NCBI GenBank assembly: GCA_033675265.1
Contig: JAUJYZ010000681.1
Coordinates: 186,001-250,000, forward strand
DNA from: Actinostola sp. cb2023
Lineage: Eukaryota; Cnidaria; Anthozoa; Actiniaria; Actinostolidae
Length of the DNA: 64,000 nt
Direction of reading: 5' to 3'
Below the pieces are notes generated by a model that saw nothing but the letters and a program-made list of their open reading frames with translations, was not told the DNA's origin and did not search any database. Position 1 is the stretch's first letter, and each line of letters opens with the position of its first letter. Positions 14,201 to 26,094 of this stretch are shown one piece after another. The position numbers and the translations under genes are program-made.

Positions 14201-17200
14201 ATAGTAGTGACAGTAGTGATAGTAGTGACAGTAGTGATAGTAGTGACAGTAGTGACAGTAGTGACAGTAGTGACAGTAGTGACAGTAGTGACAGTAGTGA
14301 CAGTAGTGACAGTAGTGACAGTAGTGACAGTAGTGACAGTAGTGACAGTAGTGAGTAGTGACAGTAGTGACAGTAGTGACAGTAGTGACAGTAGCGACAG
14401 TAGCGACAGTAGTGATAGTAGTGACAGTAGTGACAGAGCAGTGATAGTAATGATAGTAGTGATAGTAGTGATAGTAGTGATAGTAGTGATAGTAGTGATA
14501 GTAATGATAGTAGTGATAGTAGTGATAGTAGTGACAGTAGTGACAGTAGTGACAGTAGTGACAGTAGTGACAGTAGTGACAGTAGTGACAGTAGTGATAG
14601 TAGTGATAGTAGTGATAGTAGTGATAGTAGTGACAGTAGTGACAGTAGTGATGGTAGCGACAGTAGTGATAGTAGTGACAGTAGTGACAGTAGTGATAGT
14701 AGTGACAGTAGTGACAGTAGTGATGGTAGCGACAGTAGTGATATTAGTGACAGTAGTGACAGTAGTGATGGTAGTGACAGTGGTGACAGTAGTGATAGCA
14801 GAAATAGTAGTGACAGTAGTGATAGTAGTGACAGTAGTGAAAGTAGTGATGGTAGTGACAGTAGTGATAGTAATGATAGTAGTAGTGACAGTAGTGATAG
14901 TAGTGATAGTAGTGACAGTAGTGATGGTAGTGACAGTAGTGATAGTAGTGATAGTAGTGATAGTAGTGATAGTAGTGATAGTAGTGATAGTAGTGATAGT
15001 AGTGATAGTAGTGACAGTAGTGATGGTAGTGATAGTAGTGATAGTAGTGATAGCAGAAATAGTAGTGACAGTAGTGACAGTAGTGATGGTAGTGATGGTA
15101 GTGACAGTGGTGACAGTAGTGATAGCAGAAATAGTAGTGACAGTAGTGATAGTAGAGATAGTAGTGACAGTAGTGACAGTAGTGATGGTAGCGACCGTAG
15201 TGATAGTAGTGACAGTAGTGATGGTAGTGACAGTGGTGACAGTAGTGATAGCAGAAATAGTAGTGACAGTAGTGATAGTAGTGACAGTAGTGAAAGTAGT
15301 GATGGTAGTGACAGTAGTGATAGTAGTGACAGTAGTGACAGTAGTGACAGTAGTGATGGTAGTGACAGTGGTGACAGTAGTGATAGCAGAAATAGTAGTG
15401 ACAGTAGTGATAGTAGTGACAGTAGTGACAGTAGTGATGGTAGTGATAGTAGTGACAGTAGTGACAGTAGTGATGGTAGTGACAGTGGTGACAGTAGTGA
15501 TAGCAGAAATAGCAGTGACAGTAGTGATAGTAGTGACAGTAGTGAAAGTAGTGATGGTAGTGACAGTAGTGATAGTAGTGACAGTAGTAACAGTAGTGAT
15601 AGCAGAGATATAGTAGTGACAGTAGTGACAGTAGTGATGGTAGTGACAGTGGTGACAGTAGTGATAGCAGAAATAGTAGTGACAGTAGTGATAGTAGTGA
15701 CAGTAGTGACAGTAGTGATGGTAGTGATATTAGTGACAGTAGTGACAGTAGTGACAGTAGTGATGGTAGTGACAGTGGTGACAGTAGTTATAGCAGAAAT
15801 AGTAGTGACAGTAGTGATAGTAGTGACAGTAGTGATAGTAGTGACAGTAGTGACAGTAGTGATGGTAGCGACAGTAGTGATAGTAGTGACAGTAGTGACA
15901 GTAGTGATGGTAGTGACAGTGGTGACAGTAGTGATAGCAGAAATAGTAGTGACAGTAGTGATAGTAGTGACAGTAATGAAAGTAGTGATGGTAATGACAG
16001 TGGTGACAGTAGTGATAGCAGAAATAGTAGTGATAGTAGTGATAGTAGTGACAGTAGTGATGGTAGTGACAGTGGTGACAGTAGTGATAGCAGAAATAGT
16101 AGTGATGTAGTGACAGTAGTGTAGTAGTGATAGTAGTGATAGTAGTGACAGTAGTGATGGTAGTGACAGTAGTGACAGTAGTGATAGTAGTGACAGTAGT
16201 GATAGCAGAGATAGTAGTGATAGTAATGACAGTAGTGATGGTAGTGACAGTGGTGACAGTAGTGATAGCAGAAATAGTAGTGACAGTAGTGATAGTAGTG
16301 ACAGTAGTGATAGTAGTGATAGTAGTGACAGTAGTGATAGTAGTGACAGTAGTGACAGTAGTGATGGTAGTGACAGTGGTGACAGTAGTGATACGTATAG
16401 TGACAGTAGTGATAGTAGTGACAGTGGTGACAGTAGTGATTACGTATATAGTGATAGTAGTGACAGTAGTGATAGTAGTGACAGTAATGACAGTAGTGAC
16501 AGTAGTGATAGTAGTGATAGTAGTGATAGTAGTGTAGTGGTAGTGATGGTAGTGATAGTAGTGATAGTAGTGACAGTAGTGACAGTAGTGACAGTAGTGA
16601 CAGTAGTGACAGTAGTGACAGTAGTGACAGTAGTGACAGTAGTGACAGTAGTGACAGTAGTGACAGTAGTGACAGTAGTGACAGTAGTGATAGTAGGGAC
16701 AGTAGTGATAGTAGTGACAATAGGGACAGAGCAGTGATAGTAGTGATAGTAGTGATAGTAGTGATAGTAGTGATAGTAGTGATAGTAGTGATAGTAGTGA
16801 AGTAGTGATAGTAGTGATAGTAGTGACAGTAGTGATAGTAGTGACAGTAGTGAAAGTAGTGACAGTAGTGACAGTAGTGACAGTAGTGACAGTAGTGACA
16901 GTAGTGACAGTAGTGACAGTAGCGACAGTAGCGACAGTAGTGATAGTAGTGACAGTAGTGACAGAGCAGTGATAGTAATGATAGTAGTGATAGTAGTGAT
17001 AGTAGTGATAGTAGTGATAGTAGTGATAGTAATGATAGTAGTGATAGTAGTGATAGTAGTGATAGTAGTGATAGTAGTGACAGTAGTGACAGTAGTGACA
17101 GTAGTGACAGTAGTGACAGTAGTGATAGATAGTAGTGATAGTAGTGATAGTAGTGATAGTAGTGACAGTAGTGACAGTAGTGACAGTAGTGATAAGTAGT

Positions 17201-19160
17201 GATGGTAGCGACAGTAGTGATAGTAGTGACAGTAGTGACAGAGCAGTGATAGTAATGATAGTAGTGATAGTAGTGACAGTAGTGACAGTAGTGATAAGTA
17301 GTGATGGTAGCGACAGTAGTGATAGTAGTGACAGTAGTGACAGAGCAGTGATAGTAATGATAGTAGTGATAGTAGTGATAGTAGTGATAGTAGTGATAGT
17401 AGTGATAGTAGTGATAGTAGTGATAGTAGTGATAGTAGTGATAGTAGTGTAGTGATAGTAGTAGTGATAGTAGTGATAAGTAGTGATGGTAGCGACAGTA
17501 GTGATAGTAGTGACAGTAGTGACAGAGCAGTGATAGTAATGATAGTAGTGATAGTAGTGATAGTAGTGACAGTAGTGACAGTAGTGACAGTAGTGACAGT
17601 AGTGACAGTAGTGATAGTAGTGATAGTAGTGATAGTAGTGACAGTAGTGACAGTAGTGATAAGTAGTGATGGTAGCGACAGTAGTGATAGTAGTGACAGT
17701 AGTGACAGAGCAGTGATAGTAATGATAGTAGTGATAGTAGTGATAGTAGTGATAGTAGTGATAGTAGTGATAGTAGTGATAGTAGTGATAGTAGTGATAG
17801 TAGTGATAGTAGTAGTGAGTAGTATAGTAGTGATAGTAGTGACAGTAGTGACAGTAGTGATAGTAGTGATAGTAGTGATAGTAGTGACAGTAGTGACAGT
17901 AGTGACAGTAGTGACAGTAGTGACAGTAGTGACAGTAGTGACAGTAGTGACAGTAGTGACAGTAGTGACAGTAGTGATAGTAGGGACAGTAGTGATAGTA
18001 GTGACAATAGGGACAGAGCAGTGATAGTAGTAGTGATAGTAGTGATAGTAGTGATAGTAGTGATAGTAGTGATAGTAGTGAAGTAGTGATAGTAGTGACA
18101 GTAGTGATAGTAGTGACAGTAGTGATAGTAGTGACAGTAGTGACAGTAGTGACAGTAGTGACAGTAGTGACAGTAGTGACAGTAGTGACAGTAGTGACAG
18201 TAGTGACAGTAGCGACAGTAGCGACAGTAGTGATAGTAGTGACAGTAGTGACAGAGCAGTGATAGTAATGATAGTAGTGATAGTAGTGATAGTAGTGATA
18301 GTAGATGATAGTAGTGATAGTAGTGATAGTAATGATAGTAGTGATAGTAGTGATAGTAGTGATAGTGATAGTAGTGATAGTAGTGACAGTAGTGACAGTA
18401 GTGACAGTAGTGACAGTAGTGACAGTAGTGATAGTAGTGATAGTAGTGATAGTAGTGATAGTAGTGACAGTAGTGACAGTAGTGATAAGTAGTGATGGTA
18501 GCGACAGTAGTGATAGTAGTGACAGTAGTGACAGAGCAGTGATAGTAATGATAGTAGTAGTGATAGTAGTGATAGTAGTGACAGTAGTGACAGTAGTGAC
18601 AGTAGTGACAGTAGTGACAGTGACAGTAGTGATAGTAGTGATAGTAGTGATAGTAGTGACAGTAGTGACAGTAGTGATAAGTAGTGATGGTAGCGACAGT
18701 AGTGATAGTAGTGACAGTAGTGACAGAGCAGTGATAGTAATGATGATAGTAGTGATAGTAGTGATAGTAGTGATAGTAGTGATAGTAGTGATGATAGTAG
18801 TGATAGTAGTGATAGTAGTGATAGTAGTGATAGTAGTAGTGATAGTAGTGATAGTAGTGATAGTACGTAGTGATAGTAGTGACAGTAGTGACAGTAGTGA
18901 CAGTAGTGACAGTAGTGACAGTAGTGACAGTAGTGACAGTAGTGACAGTAGTGACAGTAGTGACAGTAGTGACAGTAGTGACAGTAGTGACAGTAGTGAC
19001 AGTAGTGACAGTAGTGATAGTAGTGATAGTAGTGATAGTAGTGATAGTAGTGATAGTAGTGATAGTAGTGATAGTAGTGATAGTAGTGATAGTAGTGATA
19101 GTAGTGATAGTAGTAGTGATAGTAGTGATAGTAGTGATAGTAGTGATAGTAGTGACTGTA
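5247..19160 (+). repeat. ~14 kb minisatellite of 9-bp AGTAGTGAY units
   Basis: Nearly the whole stretch is head-to-tail copies of AGTAGTGAC and AGTAGTGAT with minor variants (GGTAGTGAC, GGTGAC, AGTAGTGAA, AGCGAC, AGCAGAAAT). The two main units differ at one C/T position and alternate in long mixed and pure runs. Because the period is a multiple of three, two plus-strand frames and all three minus-strand frames lack stops over long distances. They give artificial (SSD)n, (VVT)n, (SLL)n, (HYC)n and (VTT)n polypeptides. I treat none of these as genes: there is no start context, splice site, signal peptide or non-repeat domain. Confidence 0.97.
6802..18030 (+). repeat. Higher-order repeat of ~2.3-2.65 kb within the 9-bp array
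   Basis: Rare marker strings recur at regular large intervals. GATAGCAGAGATATAG occurs at 6802, 7992, 10640, 12991 and 15598, giving steps of 2648, 2351 and 2607 after the second copy. GATTACGTATA occurs at 8861, 11502, 13834 and 16438, with steps of 2641, 2332 and 2604. A GACAGAGCAG junction follows a similar rhythm near 9150, 11766, 14108, 16728 and 18012. Each superunit has an A part rich in GATAGCAGAAATAG and a B part of pure GAC or GAT runs. Past ~16970 only B-type material continues. Confidence 0.85.
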
Positions 19161-19189
19161 CTATGTACGTAGTGATAGTAGTTGGTTAG

Positions 19190-20160
19190 TAATTAATGAC
19201 AGCGACGTGGCGACTAGTGTAAAGGGAGAAATTTGGGAGAAAATCAGATAAAATTACTAGGCAAATTCAGTCCAAGTTTATTATTGATAATACCATGATC
19301 ACCTCGATTTTCATTGTTCCACGAGGGACATAATGAGGGAAATTTAGACTAAATTATATTTCCCTCATGACTATTCATGACAGTCCCTCATATAACAATC
19401 ATCGGGACCAACACCACTCTGTACAACTTATGTTTAAGTTGAAAGCAGGCTCTACTCCATGTTATTCAAGCATCCATCACATGTGGGATGCTATTACCTC
19501 GACTCTGCACATGAGCAGAGCATATGCAAAGACCGGAATTCTTTCTTTTTACTCGGGCTTCCTGTGGAAGGCCCGAGTCTAAAAATACAGACGGGTTTTC
19601 TTTGTCATGTTTCTACGCCTAATCTGCAAGTGGTCACCATAGCGCATAATCTTCTCTGTATCGTTCCAATGTTGTGATCAGCAGCTTATCAACGAAATTC
19701 AAGATGGCGGACGTATGTAACGATAACTGAAATCAAATCACCAGCATTCAAAAAGCATATGGGTATTTTGTCTGCGCATGCGCCAACACAGCATTGACCA
19801 GTGACGTCTGAACCATTTACCAGCTCGATAGCTCATTTTAAAGATATTTTGTAGGAGATCTACGCGTTTCTAAAGTTTAAACGTCATGAAAATTTACTCA
19901 TTTTTAAAGACGATAAACACTTCTTCCCCTGGATATATGTTTGGCCGCTGTTATTTCTTTTGATGGCGAGATATTTTACATTGAAATGCGACTGTGGTGT
20001 TTGGAGTTGGATGTTCAGCGTTAATTATTTCTACAATCAAGTATTCTAGAGCAGTGGATTGACGCTTGGTAATTGTGATGAAAGTAAACTTTTAGAATTT
20101 TAATGAAATGGCCTTTCAAGTGGACGCGATTTCGAGCTATGGCCCAGTGAATATGTAGAG
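19190..20160. other. Intergenic sequence with repeat fragments
   Basis: Contains a fragment at 19495-19600 (CGACTCTGCACATGAGCAG and a TTCCTGTGGAAG segment) related to sequences at 21675-21730 and 24660-24715. An ATAATACCATGATCA patch near 19285 resembles one near 22075. No gene was found. Confidence 0.4.
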
Positions 20161-20204
20161 GTGTTCAGTTTAGGTCGAACTTTAACGAGATATTTCTTGA
20201 AATT

Positions 20205-20946
20205 TTTACCGACCCCCAAGTTGGAGATAATTACCACAGCATTCATTCCTTTATATAATTTCAGTTTTTATAGAGAATGGGGCTTCAAAAAATGTATAGC
20301 TGTCAGATTTAATAGATTCTTCTCACCCTATACTCGGTGTAATGGCGGAATTGATGTTTTGTGTTACTTCTCGAAGCCATGGCTCTATCATATCTTCGTC
20401 TATTTCCTTATTCTAAGTCTTTGAAAGTATAAATGAGAGAACAGACTTTGCAGAAAAATTAGGTGTTAAGAAAATTAAAACTTTTTTCCACTGTTTTGCA
20501 TTGCAATTGTTTTGCTTACCATTTACGGGACTCGCGACGAGCAGAAATGTGGACTCCAAGCATTCAAGTCAAATTATCTTTCGATTTCTACCGACCCCCA
20601 AGCTGCTTAATGTTACGGAGGCGAAGATTATTCAATAGTCATTCCATTCATCACAATAAATGACTTTCAAAAAATGTATAGCTCCTGCTATGAATGTTCA
20701 AAGTGCATGTATACGGCGAAGACGGCAGCCATTGTCAGTTTAGCTTGTCATGTCTGGACCTCCCTCACCTTGCAATATGCAACTAGCTCATAATACATCG
20801 TAAATACTGGTTATGACAACTGCAGCATGCCTTCAGCATTGATAAAATAGAATCCATGCATCATTTTATAACTACCACAGCATTCATTCCTTTATATAAT
20901 TTCAGTTTTTATAGAGAATGGGGCTTCAAAAAATGTATAGCTGTCA
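20205..20946 (+). repeat. Dispersed direct repeats (~75-100 bp copies)
   Basis: A segment beginning TACCACAGCATTCATTCC is present almost identically at ~20232-20307 and ~20871-20946. The preceding ACCGACCCCCAAG motif also occurs at 20208 and 20588, and the CAAAAAATGTATAGCT end occurs again at 20668. These are parts of an unidentified non-coding repeat duplicated locally. Confidence 0.6.
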
Positions 20947-21587
20947 TATAGACAAGTTAATAAATAAATATATGAGAAAGAACTTCGCCATCTTGTTTGT
21001 TATTCCTGGTATTTAAATTAGCGCGGGATGGCGCGGGATATATGCGCGTGTCAGAGGGTCTTTGTGTTCATGTTGGCATTTCACGCATGCGCAGACAATA
21101 TGCCCATGTGCTCATTCAAAAAGGATTCTGCCGTGCTCCCTTGCTCGAGCCAGTCGAGTTGTTCATTAATACTGCTTAGTTAAATATAATATCCTAGAGA
21201 ATATTTTTTGGCCTTGCAATTCTGTCTGAAAATGTATTTCTAACAGATGTCTGTGGCTGTGGCTTAGTAAGAACTCGTAATTTGCAAGGTAAGGTAATCG
21301 AAATGTGCTTCCCCGACTGTCAGCTAGCAGTGTCAGTGTTGAAGCTAATTACGTATGCATGCTCTACTGAGTCACGCAACGAGTGACCAAACACTGTTTT
21401 CTGCACTATTTTCTGAAATACGGTAGTGCAAAAAAATAATCTAAGGATGTTTTCGATTGTATTTTTGCCATTCACTGACCCGTTCTGAGCGTGGAAAACA
21501 AATAAGCTATTATGTTTCACATTTAAAATCTATCAAAACAGCTTTACTGAAAAAGCCCGAGTTCACGCTAGTAGAGCGTCTAGTTTG

Positions 21588-21825
21588 GAATAAAATCTTG
21601 AAACTCTTTATTTCTTCCCTTTAACCCAATTGCTTATAAACGTTAGCACACCATGAAGTGTGTTTTTTCGTATTCCTCGACTCTGCGCATGAGCAGAACC
21701 TATGCAAAGAGCGGAATTCTTTCTTTCTGGAATAAAATCTTGGAACTCTTTATTTCTTGCCTTTAGCCCATTGCTTATAAACGTTTGCACGCCATGAAGT
21801 GTTTTTTTTTTCGTATTTTCGGGCA
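21588..21825 (+). repeat. Tandem duplication, ~142-bp offset
   Basis: GGAATAAAATCTTG begins two adjacent copies at about 21586 and 21728. The copies share CTCTTTATTTCTT, GCTTATAAACGTT and CACCATGAAGTG or CGCCATGAAGTG blocks. The joining segment has the CTCTGCGCATGAGCAGA motif also seen near 19502. Confidence 0.6.
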
Positions 21826-22479
21826 CTTTCCTTGCTTGGTCAACTACAGCGTCTTTTACAAAGGCAAAACAACTTCCCGCCATGATTTGTGACCAAAATG
21901 ACGATTAAATATTCCTAAACTGACTAAAAATACTCGATCATTGTACAAATGAAACAAAGCATCCCAATGTATAAATTCCCCAGAGTGTAGTGTAATCAAC
22001 GCTCTTTGAGAAAACGATTGTAGTTCGTACCGCTCTAAGTTAAACAAAGTGAACTATATTTTACTTTATTTCCTCGGTAATCATGGCATTACAATCTAAT
22101 ACCATAGTTTCTTCGGGATATGAGGGAGGCTCGGGACTTCCACTAAACTCAGTCACTCGGCTTCGGGGACATTTAATCACTACTAAATATCCCTCAGTGC
22201 CATGGTATTACTTATAATAAATTGGCAAAACAAAGAGAATATATTGGCAGATATTTTCTATAAGTGAAGAGATGAGAAGCAGGTTAAAGTTTTCCAGTAA
22301 ACACCTGTTGCAAGTAATTCATTATTCACAACTTGTAGTCATAGCATTAGAGACTTCTGATCCCTAACGTTATGGTCAATGATAAGGGTCACTTGTACCA
22401 GTTCACGGATTCCTTAATGTTCTTGTGAGAACCAATAATTCTCCCTCTACGGTTGGCTTAGGATGTTACGCATTGTTAA

Positions 22480-22775
22480 CTTTAGTGATAGATATGCATA
22501 TCATACCTGTACATATGTTAGTCAACGTTGTAAGTTAGTTAGGATGATGCAATGTAAGGTATAAATAGAGACCGTTGATATTGTAATATCGGAGCTGACC
22601 ATGTAGCCTTCACGGGTTGCAGAATGAAAGACCAACTAGCCCGCGTGCTAGCTAGAGCTAGCACTGATTAAAGTGTAAGATTCCAGATACAAGAAACTTC
22701 CATGCCTCGTTACTTCAAGTCTCGTACTTACTCGTAGGGTATTTGTACGGGCCCACGCTGAGTGAGTCGCCACTA
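22480..22775 (+). promoter_or_regulatory. LTR-like or promoter-like segment with TATA box
   Basis: A GGTATAAATAGAGACC TATA motif (~22558) is followed by ~110 bases, then TGATTAAAGTGTAAG and a run ending near TTTGTACGGGC. This arrangement resembles the U3-R-U5 layout of a solo long terminal repeat that begins TGTTACG near 22474. No second copy, primer-binding site or retroviral-type coding region was found, so an ordinary RNA polymerase II promoter is equally possible. Confidence 0.3.
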
Positions 22776-22829
22776 CCAAAGCTAATCACCCCAAAGATTG
22801 AGCAAGTTTGAATTGGATTTAGTAGAAAT

Positions 22830-22880
22830 AAGCACAGCTTATTACTCGTGCCCCAGGCCTTTGGCCGGGGCACGAGTTGT
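22830..22880. repeat. Short GC-rich hairpin
   Basis: An inverted repeat ACTCGTGCCCC / GGGGCACGAGT surrounds CAGGCCTTTGGCC. The word GGGCACGAGTGA recurs at 24625 and 29454 within another dispersed repeat. No coding role is seen. Confidence 0.5.
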
Positions 22881-22942
22881 AAAACACAGCCCGTATTTGT
22901 TTTGTTCCACGTCGCGAATCTGCAATCGAGTGGGACTGGGAA

Positions 22943-23173
22943 CTAGACCATGAGGCAAAATGGCTTCGCAAAGCCGGTACGATGGAAGGCATTTCGCGGT
23001 TTCGAGGGAAATCTTGCACTATTCTGATTACTCGTCAGAGAGTAGTCAAAGACTAGAAGATCTTCAAACTTGATATCGTCGTCACCCCTTCCATTCATGA
23101 AGGAGCTGTCGAAGAGATCGCTTCGCTCGATGCCAACATGCCTAAGATATTCGCGATCGAAACTGAGCCACAT
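22943..23173 (-). pseudogene. Short open frame of unknown nature
   Basis: A 76-codon minus-strand frame from ATG at 23173 to TAG at 22943, with a mixed, non-repetitive composition (for example FDREYLRHVGIERSDLF). It is not recognised. It has no clear splice acceptor or neighbouring exon and sits in repeat-rich intergenic DNA, so it may be a decayed piece of a gene or transposon, or chance. Confidence 0.2.
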
Positions 23174-23299
23174 GGAAGCCTTGAAAGCTTTTATCAGTTA
23201 CATATATACAAACTTGAAGTTAAACTGTTATATATCTTGAAGTTGCAGTCAGGTTTACAATACATTATTGATTATGGTGTTTGTCTTTGACTTCTGTTT

Positions 23300-23350
23300 T
23301 TGTAGATAGACGTTTCGGCCATTAATCAATGGCCTTCATCAGTATTACAA
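23300..23350 (-). ncRNA. Candidate type I hammerhead ribozyme
   Basis: Read on the minus strand this contains the invariant core boxes CTGATGA and GAAA separated by a 7-bp stem (GGCCATT/AATGGCC) with loop GATT, followed at once by the cleavage-type triplet GTC. Flanks TTGTAATA (5') and TATCTACAA (3') pair as an 8-bp helix I with one bulged C. Helix III is minimal (AC/GT, no loop), as reported for hammerheads of Penelope-like elements, which may cut best as dimers. One extra A lies before stem II. Activity is inferred, not shown. Confidence 0.55.
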
Positions 23351-23545
23351 TCACAGGTAGCCCAAGCTCTACTCATGGCAGTTTTGCCAATCAGTTTTAT
23401 TGAAAAACCTAAAAACACAATTTCAATATCAACAAATCGGTCGGCTCTGAAAATTCTGAATAAAGTTTACTAAAACAATTCAAATACAGTGTGTACATTC
23501 TTCACATCTGGAGTGAATTTCAGCTCATTTTTAATCATTTTGGGT

Positions 23546-23567
23546 CCCCCCCCCCCCCCCCCCCCCC
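23546..23567 (+). repeat. Homopolymer run of 22 C
   Basis: An uninterrupted poly-C tract next to the Penelope-like fragment. Its length may be uncertain in the assembly. Confidence 0.9.
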
Positions 23568-24179
23568 TTATATGTATACTGTGACAGTGCCGACCAAGTG
23601 CATCCATCAGCTCGATGGACGCACAGCTGATGAGTTGACCATTTCTTTTATATCATATGCCGTGTTTACACTTGAGCACTTTACCAAGGTACAAATCAGA
23701 AAACTAAGCTAGGTTAACCGCTCAACAAACAATAGTTTTCTAATTTCTACCAAGGTTTGGTAACTCGTTTACTTCAGTAAACCACCAAGTGTAAACACGG
23801 CCATAGTCACTGCAAATTCAAATAAAACAATTTTATTTTCCAATTGATTTCAGAGCGCGCGCTATGGCAATGACGTGACCGGGCGTCCATTGAGTTATGG
23901 ATGCACGCTCGCGCACGCTAATTAGCCAATCAGAGCGCGCGTTATATCAATGCTATGTTATGATGATTAATGGCCGAAACGTCTATCTACAAAAACAGAA
24001 GTCAGAGACAAACACCATAATCAATATTGAAATTAAACTGTTGCATTGTAAAGAAAATCATTACAAAATTAACCTGGATTTCCAGTTGAAAGCATCGACT
24101 ACGAAGCTTGTACCCAAACTCAGAGACTCGCCGAGCACAATTAATACGGTATTACATACTTACATATAACTTACATGCT

Positions 24180-25180
24180 AACTTGAAGATGAAATTGGAC
24201 TTGAATTTGCGTTATTGCATTTGTGTATTGATTGTCATTATTTATTGTTTTTTATTATTTTAATAATTATTTTCAAACCGTAGTTTATATTACTGTTGTG
24301 TGTTGTTGCTAACCCTCAAATAACTATCAATCTACATTTGTAGCAAGTATTTGAAGAACAAGGTGGAAAAGGGAGGCTTTCTAGAAACGAAAATCACTGA
24401 ACTCGAACCGAGGCAAACCGATCGACCCATCCACACTATACCACAGGGATCCCAATCAGTGTTGTTACTCTTGAAATTCTCAAAACATATTTCACACGAT
24501 AACCACATACATTCAACACTAACAGTCAGCTAGAGCTACCTGTGATTACCACTCAAATTGAAAAAGCATACTGATCCTTTGATCGTTCATGATACGGTGT
24601 ACCCCAAGTACTCAATTGCACCAGGGCACGAGTGAGCGCTTGACCCAAGCGTCTAGTTAGTCGGGCTTCCTGTGGAAGACCCGACTCTAAAAATGAGAAG
24701 CGTTCTTTGTCGTCGACGTTGACCTCAAAAAGCATACCAGTTCGGTTCATTGCCAGATTTGGCAATATGTGTCACGTGACAAAATGGCGTCCTCTTGAGA
24801 AGAAAGGGCTCGCAGTTTTATCATTGATTGCTGCTATAAATACACAGCTATCCCACAATGCACTGCAGTCAAGCAATCTATTGTTATTCATATTACCGCC
24901 GTATGTGTCTCTGTTTTAAACACACGCATTCTCAAGTCCGACATTTTTGTGGCTACTCTCCTTCGTAAGAAGAGTAGCCACTATGTCATCGAGTGTGTAA
25001 GTAAGTCCGTAACTAATATTCGGATAGCCTTCGGAACCTAGGCGACGAACAGCGACGAAGTCATCGACGATATAGCCGACGTTCGCCGACGTTTCTCCAG
25101 TGGTCTCCGATATATTTTCGTAGGATTTTCGTAGGATTTTCGTGATTATCAGCTCTTTCGGCAGCTTTCGGAAAGTTATC
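24180..25180. other. Intergenic sequence with dispersed-repeat copies
   Basis: A segment around 24602-24665 (TACTCAATTGCACCAGGGCA, then AAGCGTCTAGTTAG) matches ~29438-29487 with few differences. The CGGGCTTCCTGTGGAAG piece at 24661 matches 19555. A CACAGGGATCCCA motif lies at 24442. No gene is visible. Confidence 0.45.
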
Positions 25181-25199
25181 TGCTATGCAAACGCCATTT

Positions 25200-25420
25200 G
25201 AATTGTAAATATGATCCCTGGGGATTAGTTAATATATGCAGATGAGTATATAAAGGAAAACACAAAGCACGCTCTGCCTCTTTCAAGTCACTTGGTCCGA
25301 GACGAAGGATGTTTTGGCTGCTAGCTCAGTAGAACCCGACTTACTCGCTACTCAAGGGTAAAGTATGGTTGAAGACGAGCAATCTCCTCCACCGGCGGCA
25401 GGACAAGTAGTACAACTGTA
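25200..25420 (+). promoter_or_regulatory. TATA-containing promoter-like or LTR-like segment
   Basis: A GAGTATATAAAGGAAAA TATA box (~25245) is followed by a GC-richer stretch and, at 25364, a short frame MVEDEQSPPPAAGQVVQL that stops after 18 codons. This could be the end of a long terminal repeat with a decayed gag start, or a real promoter. No matching second LTR was found. Confidence 0.25.
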
Positions 25421-25429
25421 GCGAACGCT

Positions 25430-26090
25430 GGTAGTCACCCGAATGTCAAGCGCCGGTTCAGCAAATTCAGTAGCCGAGGTTGACGAACGAGTTGACTAGT
25501 TGAAGCGGCCAACGCTCCGGCTAATGTGGTATCGTATATTGGTTTCTGTATGACATATTTCTCAGTGTCGGGCAATTTTCAGTCATGTAATTTAGTAGGG
25601 TTTTTATTCTTTAGTGCCGGGTTTGTTGCTTTCAAAGCTTAGTCGGGCAAAGTTTAGTTCGCCACGTGTAATATGTAAATGGCCTGCATGTGTGAAAGAG
25701 CTTGTAAGGGACTCGTGCTACTCGAGCGTGGTTGTTGCAGATTGTGTACAAACTTTAGCGGGAAATTTTGTGCTGGCGTTTGAAATAAGTTCGTTTGAAA
25801 TAAGTTTAGAATTGTGCATCGGCGACGGTATTCTGTTTATATCTCGGCTCTCTTTCTTTTTGCCTGTGGGGCTGTAGTCTGTTTGCCGGGTCGGATGTTG
25901 GTAGTTCAGAAATTTATGTTGGTTGGACAGTAAACATGCAGTTTATTATTTACAGGCAATGTATGTATCGATAATTGTATTGATCATTTCCAGAATCCGC
26001 TTGATCTAGTCCGTAGAGGAACAGTGAAAGAGGCCCGTGATCGACCTCGGTGCACGTGGTACTAACTAAGCCGGAATGTATGGTTTGTCG
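25430..26090. other. Intergenic, no feature seen
   Basis: Ordinary-looking sequence with only short open frames and no motif I recognise. It leads into the 50-bp array. Confidence 0.4.
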
Positions 26091-26094
26091 GATC

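Larger units (their letters stand above)
23262..24030. mobile_element. Penelope-like or retrozyme-like fragments in inverted orientation
   Basis: A ~65-bp block (GATTATGGTGTTTGTCTTTG ... GGCCATTAAT) at 23269-23332 recurs reversed at ~23964-24025 (ATTAATGGCC ... CACCATAATC). One copy carries the full hammerhead-like core described separately; the other lacks the CTGATGA side. Short terminal pieces with this signature are typical of Penelope-like retroelements. No reverse transcriptase was found between them. Confidence 0.45.

Noticed and set aside
22943..23173. A small real gene on the minus strand
   Set aside because: Kept only as a low-confidence open frame: no homology recognised, no splice or promoter support, and repeat-rich surroundings.
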